Notes under the pieces: model-generated
What the model saw: the letters and a program-made list of their open reading frames with translations, nothing else
What the model was told of the DNA's origin: nothing
Databases searched by the model: none
Position numbers and translations under genes: made by a program
Assembly (NCBI GenBank): GCA_003140115.1
Contig: PLIQ01000194.1
Location: forward strand, 9,658-28,861
Direction of reading: 5' to 3'
DNA length: 19,204 nt
DNA from: Actinomycetota bacterium
Lineage (GTDB): Bacteria > Actinomycetota > Actinomycetes > Streptosporangiales > Streptosporangiaceae
Part shown: positions 1 to 6,361 of the stretch, piece by piece
How the letters are laid out: every line of letters begins with the position of its first letter
Numbering within the stretch: the first letter of the stretch is position 1

Positions 1-585
1 TTGTCCCTGCTGCTGCCCGACGGGATACCGGCCGGCGGGATGCTGGCTGACGGGATGCTGGCCGACGGCACGCCGCAGGTGGCCGGGGAAGCCGTGGCCG
101 CCTTGGCGGCCGGGCCAGCCGCGCGGCACCCGACCGGGGTTCGGGCCACCTCGGCGCAGGTGTTCTGGGGGCTGGGCCTGTGGCTGGCGGCCCACGAGCC
201 CCGGTCGTTCCGGCTCACCGAGGAACGGCCGTCCGGGCGGCGCGGCGGGTCCGGGGGCCGGCTCACCGGGGCGCCGTGGCGCGGACCGGGCTGGCACTCC
301 ACCCTCGGGCTGCTAGATGGCGACGGCCTGGCCATCCTCACCTGCGCCACGGCTGACCGATCCGGCCTGCTCGCTCTGGACACGGCCGGGTTCGGCCCGG
401 ACGCGGCGCGGCTCGCCGCTGACCTCGCTGCGCACGTCCAGGCCTGGGGCGAGGCGGGCCGGCCGGGCATCACGGGCCTGCACGTCGACGCGTACCCGCG
501 GACCTCGGCTGACCAGCCGCAGCCCGCCGACGACGCGCTGATTATGGAGCGACCCGGCACACGGTTCGCGGTGTACCACGACTAG
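1..585 (+). CDS. PCMT-like (FxLD-type) methyltransferase, 3' part
   Basis: The reading frame is open from the first base to TAG at 583-585, so this is probably the C-terminal 194 residues of a gene that begins outside the window; the TTG at position 1 is not a convincing start. The stretch from VFWGLGLWLAAHEPRSFRL to a domain rich in FGPDAARLAADLAAHVQAW and an end like ALIMERPGTRFAVYHD resembles the C-terminal extension of actinobacterial protein-L-isoaspartate methyltransferase-like proteins, including those of FxLD lanthipeptide-like systems. The catalytic SAM-binding domain is not in the window, so activity cannot be judged. An imperfect 15-base tandem repeat at 37-66 gives the duplicated MLADG peptide. 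It ends just before the CYTH gene, so the two may be co-transcribed. The family assignment rests on remembered C-terminal patterns and is moderate. Confidence 0.6.
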   Translation: MSLLLPDGIPAGGMLADGMLADGTPQVAGEAVAALAAGPAARHPTGVRATSAQVFWGLGLWLAAHEPRSFRLTEERPSGRRGGSGGRLTGAPWRGPGWHSTLGLLDGDGLAILTCATADRSGLLALDTAGFGPDAARLAADLAAHVQAWGEAGRPGITGLHVDAYPRTSADQPQPADDALIMERPGTRFAVYHD

Positions 586-608
586 CCTTGGAAAGCGTGA
601 CCGACAGC

Positions 609-1220
609 ATGGGCAAGCACCTCGAAACCGAGCAGAAGTACGACGCCGCCGCCGACTTCGCCCTGCCCGACCTCAGCGGCCTGGAAGGACGCACGAAGGC
701 GACGGGACGGCAGCGGTACTACCTGAGCGCCACTTACTTCGACACCGAGGAACTCGACCTCATCAAGCACCGGGTCACGCTGCGCCGCCGCGTCGGCGGC
801 CCGGACGAAGGCTGGCACCTCAAGCTGCCGGTGCGCAAGGACACCAGGCAGGAGATCCGCACGCCGCTCAGCGAGGGCGACACCGGAACCGTCCCGGCGC
901 AGCTGGCCGCTGAGGTCCAGGACATCACCGCAGGCCGGCCTCTGCACCCGATTGCCATCCTGGATACCGAACGGACCGTGGTGACACTGGCCGGTCAGGC
1001 GGGCGAGCCGCTGGCCGAAGTGGCCGACGACCTTGTGACCGCTGACCGGCTCGACCAGCCCGGGGCGGAGCCCATGAGGTGGCGCGAGATCGAGGTCGAG
1101 GCGGTCGAGGGCGCCAAGGTGGGGGGCCTGCTGGAGGCGGTCGGCCAGGCCCTGCGCGAGGCCGGGGCGACACCGTCCCCGTCCGCGTCCAAGCTCGGAC
1201 GGCTCCTCGGCACCGGCTGA
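609..1220 (+). CDS. CYTH domain protein (triphosphate tunnel phosphohydrolase type)
   Basis: This 203-residue protein starts with the CYTH signature ExExK (ETEQK, residues 6-10), followed by charged strands typical of a triphosphate tunnel: YYLSATYFDTE, TLRRRVGG and WHLKLPV. CYTH enzymes hydrolyse or transfer phosphate from triphosphorylated substrates such as inorganic triphosphate or ThTP using Mg2+ bound by the acidic residues. The domain fills the whole protein; the C-terminal CHAD domain often fused to it in actinobacteria is absent. In-frame starts are TTG 588, GTG 597 and ATG 609. I chose ATG 609 because the CYTH motif begins right after it and a GGAAAG lies at 590-595, but 588 is possible. 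It follows the methyltransferase fragment by 23 bases and ends in a hairpin terminator. The precise substrate is unknown. Confidence 0.85.
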   Translation: MGKHLETEQKYDAAADFALPDLSGLEGRTKATGRQRYYLSATYFDTEELDLIKHRVTLRRRVGGPDEGWHLKLPVRKDTRQEIRTPLSEGDTGTVPAQLAAEVQDITAGRPLHPIAILDTERTVVTLAGQAGEPLAEVADDLVTADRLDQPGAEPMRWREIEVEAVEGAKVGGLLEAVGQALREAGATPSPSASKLGRLLGTG

Positions 1221-1250
1221 GCCCCGGGTTTCCTGGCCCGGGGCTTCCTT
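1221..1250 (+). terminator. Intrinsic terminator after the CYTH gene
   Basis: Directly after the stop codon, GCCCCGGG (1221-1228) and CCCGGGGC (1237-1244) form a perfect 8-bp stem with an 8-base loop, followed by TTCCTT. The short pyrimidine tail is typical of high-GC terminators. Confidence 0.65.
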
Positions 1251-1332
1251 CAGGTGCTCCCCAGGGTTGGTGCGGGCCAGCCAGGTTCGTGGCGATCTCA
1301 GAGGGTACTCATAGCGGGTTCTGACCTGCCGG

Positions 1333-1424
1333 TCGCATGATTCGCATGAGATGGGAGGCCTAGGGAGTTCGCACTAGGTGAGAATTTGGACAAAGGACCC
1401 GTGCCTCGCGGGCATACTAGGCAC
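1333..1424 (+). promoter_or_regulatory. Leader of the two-component operon with short repeats
   Basis: The 191-base gap between the CYTH terminator and the response regulator carries several repeats. TCGCATGA occurs twice in tandem at a 9-base period (1333-1340 and 1342-1349). CTAGG occurs three times (1360-1364, 1374-1378, 1417-1421). A perfect inverted repeat GTGCCT-N12-AGGCAC spans 1401-1424. OmpR/PhoB regulators usually bind short direct repeats about a helical turn apart, so autoregulation by the downstream regulator is plausible. No good -35/-10 pair was found; TTGGAC at 1385-1390 is the best -35 candidate. Confidence 0.35.
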
Positions 1425-1441
1425 AGATCTGATCATGACGA

Positions 1442-2218
1442 GTGAGCCTGAGGAACATGGATAACTACAGCCCGGACCCGGGATCCCCCGGGCCGGGATT
1501 GTCGGCACCTGGCATTGAGCGGGAGGACGGGGCCCCGGCGCGGGTGCTCGTGGTCGACGACGAGCCGAGCCTGGCCGAGTTGCTGGCCAGCGTGCTGCGG
1601 TACGAGGGCTGGACGGTAAAGACCGCGGGTAACGGGGCCGACGCGGTCCGGACCGCGCGCGAGTTCCGCCCCGACGCCGTGGTGCTGGACGTCATGCTCC
1701 CCGACTTCAGCGGTATAGAGGTCATGCGCCGGCTCCGGGTCGAGATACCGCAGGTGTGCGTGCTGTTCCTGACCGCGCGGGACGCGGTGGAGGACCGGAT
1801 AGCGGGCATCACCGCCGGCGGCGACGACTACGTGACCAAGCCGTTCAGCCTGGAGGAAGTGCTGGCCCGGCTGCGCGGCCTGCTGCGCCGGGCCAACCTG
1901 ACCCGCGTCCACACTGAGGGACTACTCACGGTCGGCGACCTGACCATGGACGAGGACGCTCGCGAGGTCCGCCGGGACGGCGACCTCATCGAGCTGACCG
2001 CGACGGAATTCGAGCTGCTCCGGTTCCTCATGCGCAACCCCCGGCGCGTGCTGTCCAAGGCGCAGATCCTGGACCGGGTGTGGAACTACGACTTCGGCGG
2101 CCAAGCCCACGTCGTCGAGCTGTACATCAGCTACCTGCGTAAGAAGATCGACGTCGGCCGCGCCCCGCTCATCCACACCGTCCGCGGCGTCGGCTACGTA
2201 CTGAAGCCGGCGAGCTAA
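1442..2218 (+). CDS. OmpR/PhoB-family response regulator
   Basis: This 258-residue regulator has an N-terminal receiver domain and a C-terminal winged helix. Receiver residues are all present (numbering from GTG 1442): the acidic pocket D39/D40/E41 in VVDDE, phosphoacceptor D83 in VLDVMLPD, T111 in FLTARD and K133 in YVTKPFS. The C-terminus has the usual ELTATEFELLRFL, RRVLSKAQILDRVWNYDF, VVELYISYLRKKID and TVRGVGYVLKP blocks of the DNA-binding domain. Upon phosphorylation by the adjacent kinase it should bind direct repeats and regulate transcription. GTG 1442 and ATG 1457 are both possible starts; the first 30 residues are a disordered Pro/Gly-rich tail. TGAGG (1449-1453) slightly favours 1457, though its spacing is short. 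The stop overlaps the kinase start by one base (TAATG). It is TcrA/MprA/TrcR-like; its target genes are not evident. Confidence 0.93.
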   Translation: MSLRNMDNYSPDPGSPGPGLSAPGIEREDGAPARVLVVDDEPSLAELLASVLRYEGWTVKTAGNGADAVRTAREFRPDAVVLDVMLPDFSGIEVMRRLRVEIPQVCVLFLTARDAVEDRIAGITAGGDDYVTKPFSLEEVLARLRGLLRRANLTRVHTEGLLTVGDLTMDEDAREVRRDGDLIELTATEFELLRFLMRNPRRVLSKAQILDRVWNYDFGGQAHVVELYISYLRKKIDVGRAPLIHTVRGVGYVLKPAS

Positions 2219-3912
2219 TGCCCGCCCGTGCGGTGCGGCCCCACGGCCGGCTGGCACGGTGGGCGGGCGTGCTGTCGTTCCGGACCATTAGCGGCAAGCT
2301 CATCGTCGGGCTGATCGTCTTGTTCGGGCTGGCTAGCGTCCTGGTCAGTGTGGTCACGGCCCAGTCACTGAGCAACTCGCTGATGTCGGCGCTTGACGGG
2401 CAGTTGCAGACCGCGACCACCGCATGGTCGACCTGCGCGAACATGGCCTACTACCGGAGTAACGGCGGCCGCGCTCCGGGGGCGGGGGGACAAGACTCCG
2501 ATCAGGCGCCCGGCCCCGGTGACTACGCCAACTGCAGCGGCACCGGGCAAGCCCCCGGCACATTCGAGGCGGTGCTCTCCCCCAGCGGGGCAATCCTCTA
2601 CCAGAATTACGTGTCCAAGTCGGACACGCTCTCCCCCGCGGATAAGACTACGTTGGCGGACCTCCCGGCCTCAGCTGGGCAGAGCTCGCCTGGCCCGCCC
2701 GGTCCGCCTGGTGGCTCGGCGCCCCCTGCGCCGACCCAGGAGCGGACGCTGCTCGGCGTCGAGTTCATGCTTACTAAGGTGCAGGGTCCGGACGGCACCG
2801 ACCTAGTCACGGGGCTGCCGCTGACCACGGTCAACCAGACGCTCGAGAAGGTGGAGAACACCGAGCACGTGCTGTTCGCGGTGGCGCTGGGGCTGGCGGT
2901 GATCCTGGGCGCGGCTCTGGTCCAGTTCTCGCTGCGGCCGCTGCGCCGGGTGGCCGCCACCGCGACCAGGGTGACCGAGCTACCGCTGGACTCGGGCGAG
3001 GTGACGCTGCCGGCCGGCGTGCCCGACACCGACCCGCGTACCGAGGTGGGCCAGGTCGGCGCGGCGTTCAACCGGATGCTGTTCCACGTCGAGCGGGCCC
3101 TGAGCCGCCGCGCGGCCAGCGAGGCCCGGCTGCGCCGGTTCGCGGCCGACGCCTCACACGAGCTGCGCACTCCCCTGTCCGCGATCCGTGGTTACGCCGA
3201 GCTGGCCCTGCGGCACCGCGGCCCCGTGCCCGAGGACGTGACCCACGCGCTGACCCGGGTCCAGTCCGAGTCGGCCCGAATGAGCGTCCTGGTCGACGAC
3301 CTGCTGCTGCTGGCCCGGCTGGACGCGGGCCGCCCGCTCGAGCGCGAGCCGGTCGACCTGTCCCGGCTGGCCATCGACGTGACCAGCGACGCGCGAGTAG
3401 CCCGCCGCGATCACCACTGGCGGCTGGACCTGCCCAGCGACCCGATCCTGGTCCGCGGCGACGAACACCGCCTGCACCAGGTGCTGGCCAACCTGATGAG
3501 CAACGCGGGCAAGCACACCCCGCCCGGCTCCACGGTCAGCGTCGCGCTGCACGTCCAGGCGGCTCCCCTGGTTGACTCACCGGTGGCGCCGGACGGCGGG
3601 CTGGTGGAGCGGGGCCTCCGGCCGGCCGCACCGTGGGTGGAGCTCAGCATCACCGACGACGGCCCCGGCATTCCCGCCGAGCTGCTCCCGGAGCTGTTCG
3701 AGCGCTTCACCCGGGCCGATACGTCGCGGTCGCGGTCGCGCGACCTGGACGCGGCGGGCAAGAGCACCGGGCTGGGCCTGGCCATCGTGGACGCGGTGGT
3801 GGCCGCCCACGGCGGCAGCATCACGGTGACCAGCCGCCCCGGCCGGACCAGGTTCGCCATCTGCCTGCCGCTGCTGCCCGAGCCTGCGGACATGGCCGAC
3901 ATAGCGGGCTGA
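2218..3912 (+). CDS. Membrane sensor histidine kinase (HAMP-HisKA-HATPase)
   Basis: The 564-residue kinase is the partner of the preceding regulator, overlapping its stop by one base. A cytoplasmic N-terminus precedes TM1 (about residues 27-49). An extracytoplasmic sensor follows (about 50-215), and then TM2 (about 217-238), HAMP (240-292), the HisKA box ASHELRTPLSAIRGY with H314, and an HATPase domain with N box (NLMSNAGKH, 425-433), G1 (DDGPGIP, 480-486) and G2 (GLGLAIV, 518-524). All catalytic motifs look intact. The sensor has two low-complexity Pro/Gly stretches (about 84-102 and 157-173) and two cysteines, C73 and C106, that could form a disulfide outside the cell. The architecture matches actinobacterial TcrY/TrcS/MtrB-like kinases. 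The signal it senses cannot be deduced. Confidence 0.93.
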   Translation: MPARAVRPHGRLARWAGVLSFRTISGKLIVGLIVLFGLASVLVSVVTAQSLSNSLMSALDGQLQTATTAWSTCANMAYYRSNGGRAPGAGGQDSDQAPGPGDYANCSGTGQAPGTFEAVLSPSGAILYQNYVSKSDTLSPADKTTLADLPASAGQSSPGPPGPPGGSAPPAPTQERTLLGVEFMLTKVQGPDGTDLVTGLPLTTVNQTLEKVENTEHVLFAVALGLAVILGAALVQFSLRPLRRVAATATRVTELPLDSGEVTLPAGVPDTDPRTEVGQVGAAFNRMLFHVERALSRRAASEARLRRFAADASHELRTPLSAIRGYAELALRHRGPVPEDVTHALTRVQSESARMSVLVDDLLLLARLDAGRPLEREPVDLSRLAIDVTSDARVARRDHHWRLDLPSDPILVRGDEHRLHQVLANLMSNAGKHTPPGSTVSVALHVQAAPLVDSPVAPDGGLVERGLRPAAPWVELSITDDGPGIPAELLPELFERFTRADTSRSRSRDLDAAGKSTGLGLAIVDAVVAAHGGSITVTSRPGRTRFAICLPLLPEPADMADIAG

Positions 3913-3932
3913 CGGTGTGCTAGTTCTAGGTC

Positions 3933-4649
3933 ATGGACGGCGACCAGCAGCGGCTCCTGGCCACGATGCCGCTGCACGCGATCACCTCGACCTACGGCGA
4001 AGCGGGACTACGGGGCCGGTTCGCGGTCGAGATCGGGTCCTGGGCCGACGCGGACCGCCGCCGGCTAGAGCGAGCGCTGGACCTGGCCGCCCGGCTGCAC
4101 GCCGACGACCGCCGGGACACCGAACCGTACGTCAACCACCTGCTGCGGGTGGCGATCCGGATCATGTCGCATTACGGCGTGCACGACGCCGACGTGGTCT
4201 GCGCCGCGCTGCTGCACGACGCGGTGGAAGATCACCCCGCCGAGCTGACCGGGGGGCACGCTGACCAGCCGGCCGCGCTCGCTGTGCTGGCCTCGGAGTT
4301 CGGCCCGCGGGTGGCCGAGCTGGTCGGCGCGGTGACCAACCCGCCGTACGCGCCGGATCGCGACCAAGACGAGCAGTACCGGGAGCACGTGGCCGACAGC
4401 CTGCGCGACAACCCGTGGGCCCGGGTCATCAAGGCCTCGGACTTCACCGACAACGGCGTCGGCCTGATCCACACCACCGGTCCCCGTCTGTACCGGCTGG
4501 CGGACAAGTACGCGCCGCTGGTCCCGGTGCTGCGGGACCTCATCGCCCGGCCGGACACGCCGCTGGACGCCGCGGCCAAGGAGCACATCCTGGCTCAGCT
4601 CGACCGGGCCGCCGACCGGTTCGCGGCTCTGCGCGGGGATGAGGGCTAG
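3933..4649 (+). CDS. HD-domain hydrolase of the SpoT/MESH1 type
   Basis: This 238-residue protein contains an HD metal-dependent phosphohydrolase domain of the (p)ppGpp-hydrolase kind. H69 lies in YVNHLLRVA. The HD pair is H95-D96 in ALLHDAVEDH, with E99/D100 next to it as in the SpoT HDxxED motif. A later KASDFTDN block (D170, N174) replaces the ADRLHN block of SpoT. There is no synthetase or TGS/ACT domain, so it is at most a stand-alone hydrolase, comparable to small alarmone hydrolases. The substrate may be ppGpp or another nucleotide; this is an inference from the motifs. It starts 20 bases after the kinase stop with a weak ribosome site, and its TAG is immediately followed by the ATG of the DNA glycosylase gene, suggesting translational coupling in one operon. 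Confidence 0.85.
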   Translation: MDGDQQRLLATMPLHAITSTYGEAGLRGRFAVEIGSWADADRRRLERALDLAARLHADDRRDTEPYVNHLLRVAIRIMSHYGVHDADVVCAALLHDAVEDHPAELTGGHADQPAALAVLASEFGPRVAELVGAVTNPPYAPDRDQDEQYREHVADSLRDNPWARVIKASDFTDNGVGLIHTTGPRLYRLADKYAPLVPVLRDLIARPDTPLDAAAKEHILAQLDRAADRFAALRGDEG

Positions 4650-5480
4650 ATGCCGGAGTTGCCCGAGGTCGAGACCGCCCGCCGCCTGATCGCCGACCTG
4701 GCCCTGGGGCGGCGCATCGTCGGCGTCGACGACGCCGACACGTTCGTCTGCCGGCCGTACTCCCCCGGCGAGCTGCGCGCCGCGCTGACCGGCCGCACGC
4801 TGACCGCGGCGCACCGGCGCGGCAAGACCATGTGGTGCGAGACCTCGGGCCTGGACGGCTCGGCCATCTCCGGCCCGGACCTCGGCATCCACCTGGGCAT
4901 GAGCGGCCGCATCGTGGTCACCGCCCCGGACGGCTGGGTAGCCGAGGGCGGTGACCCGCCCGGCCGGGACGCGCAGCCGCGCAAGGCCGAGTGGGACCGC
5001 TTCACGCTGGAGTTCGCCGACGGCGGTCAGCTGGCCCTGTTCGACAAGCGGCGGCTCGGGCGCATCGTGCTCAACCCCGACATCGGCGCGCTCGGCCCGG
5101 ACGCGGCCGAGGTCACCCTGGCGGAGTTCCGCACCCTGATGGCCCGGGGGACGATCGCGGTCAAGGCCCGCCTGCTCGACCAGTCCAAGCTGGCCGGGGT
5201 GGGCAACCTGCTGGCCGACGAAATCCTGTGGCAGGCCAAGATCTCACCCGCTACGCCGGTCAACCGGCTGCAGCGTAAAGACGTCGAGCGGCTGTACCGG
5301 GCGCTGCGGTCGGTGCTGGCCTCCGCGCTGGCCGACGGCGGCGGCGCGCACACCGGCGACGTCATCGCCGCCCGCCGCCCGGGCGGAAGGTGCCCGCGCT
5401 GCGGGCACGAGATGGTGCACGGCACGGTCGGCGGCCGCTCAACCTGGTGGTGCTCATGGGAGCAGGCGGCCCGGCCGTGA
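4650..5480 (+). CDS. Fpg/Nei-family DNA glycosylase with incomplete zinc finger
   Basis: The protein (276 residues) is a bifunctional DNA glycosylase/AP lyase that removes oxidised bases. It begins MPELPEVE, giving the N-terminal proline nucleophile (P2 after Met removal) and E3. It also has K59 in HRRGKTMW, HLGMSGR (81-87) and the H2TH region with GVGNLLADEI (183-192, N186). The C-terminal zinc finger has C248 and C251 (CPRC) and C268 (TWWC), but the fourth position is E271 (CSWE) instead of cysteine. Beta-strand arginine R263 (GGRST) is kept. Length matches the family. The start ATG abuts the HD gene's stop. The last 27 bases overlap the convergent methyltransferase gene, whose stop begins right after the C268 codon. 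It could be Fpg (8-oxoG) or an actinobacterial Fpg2/Nei relative; the substrate is not certain. Confidence 0.9.
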   Translation: MPELPEVETARRLIADLALGRRIVGVDDADTFVCRPYSPGELRAALTGRTLTAAHRRGKTMWCETSGLDGSAISGPDLGIHLGMSGRIVVTAPDGWVAEGGDPPGRDAQPRKAEWDRFTLEFADGGQLALFDKRRLGRIVLNPDIGALGPDAAEVTLAEFRTLMARGTIAVKARLLDQSKLAGVGNLLADEILWQAKISPATPVNRLQRKDVERLYRALRSVLASALADGGGAHTGDVIAARRPGGRCPRCGHEMVHGTVGGRSTWWCSWEQAARP

Positions 5481-6335
5481 CCGGACCGGCGGTCGCGGGC
5501 TCTTGCCGACGGCCGGTAATGGGCGTTCGGCTCCTTCGGGTTTGCGGGCCAGGTAGCCCACGACCTTGATCTCGGCCCGCAGCGGCAAGCCATCCCGTAG
5601 CTGCCCCTGAGCCTGCTCGACGGCCGCGCGATGAAACTCAGCCTCGCCGACGTTCTGGATGGCCTCATAAGCCGGCCCGGTAGAGGCCAGTGCCCGCGCG
5701 TACACCTCTGGGTCCGCGAACTCCAAGGCGAACGGAACCTCCCAGCGTTCAACATCGCCGAAACCACATGACTCCAGGAGCTGCTCGCCCGCACCCGGCC
5801 GGCCCAGTGACACCATCGCCGCCTGGTTGCCGACCTTCTCGGCCGCGGCCAGGCGGAACGGCGCCAGCGCCCATGCTCCGGGGGACACCTTCAGGTGACC
5901 CCACACCGTCATCCCGACGCGTCCGCCGGGGCGAAGGACCCGGTGTATCTCGGCCACCGCGCCGGGTGTGGTGGCCCAGATCCCCCGGAAGCTGGTGACG
6001 ACGTCGAACGACGCCGGGTCCCACGGCAGGGCGTTCATATCGCCGACCCGGATGTCGGCATCCGGGCTCCGGTTCCGGGCCACCGCGACCAGCCGGGCCG
6101 AGGCGTCGATCCCGGCGCATGAGGCGCCGCGCAGGCGAGCGAGCTCGATCGCCAGCCCGGACCCGCATGCCACGTCGAGCAGCCGGTCCCCGGCATCGAC
6201 GCCGAGCCGATGATGCACAGCAACGTACTCCCGGCAGTTGCTTGGCTCGCTAAGGGTCGCGAAGTCCACCGCCTTGCGGCCCCAGCCCTCGTCTACCATC
6301 GTCCACTGGGAAGAGTCTGTGCCCGGCCTCGTCAT
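5454..6335 (-). CDS. Class I SAM-dependent methyltransferase
   Basis: This 293-residue protein has a Rossmann-type methyltransferase core. Motif I is LLDVACGSG (residues 52-60), the acidic residue after strand 2 is in CAGIDASARL (D77), motif II-like is RVGDMNALPWDPASFDVV, and VLRPGGRVGMTVW is the post-core motif (133-145). The family includes UbiE/Coq5-like and natural-product O- or N-methyltransferases; the acceptor is unknown. The frame is open far upstream, but ATG 6333-6335 is chosen because AGAGGGGAC lies about 5 bases before it and homology begins there. It sits 26 bases downstream of fusion A on the same strand, so the two are probably co-transcribed and may act on the same compound. 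The C-terminal proline/arginine tail is encoded opposite the 3' end of the DNA glycosylase gene. Confidence 0.88.
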   Translation of the reverse strand: MTRPGTDSSQWTMVDEGWGRKAVDFATLSEPSNCREYVAVHHRLGVDAGDRLLDVACGSGLAIELARLRGASCAGIDASARLVAVARNRSPDADIRVGDMNALPWDPASFDVVTSFRGIWATTPGAVAEIHRVLRPGGRVGMTVWGHLKVSPGAWALAPFRLAAAEKVGNQAAMVSLGRPGAGEQLLESCGFGDVERWEVPFALEFADPEVYARALASTGPAYEAIQNVGEAEFHRAAVEQAQGQLRDGLPLRAEIKVVGYLARKPEGAERPLPAVGKSPRPPVRSRPGRLLP

Positions 6336-6361
6336 GTTTGTCCCCTCTGTGGTAGTGCCGG

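Noticed and set aside
37..66. 15-base tandem repeat as a possible regulatory or CRISPR-like repeat
   Set aside because: It is inside a coding frame, has two copies only and no spacer; it is a small in-frame duplication.
4065..4892. 275-codon minus-strand frame across the HD and fpg genes
   Set aside because: It spans two well-supported + strand genes and shows no domain.
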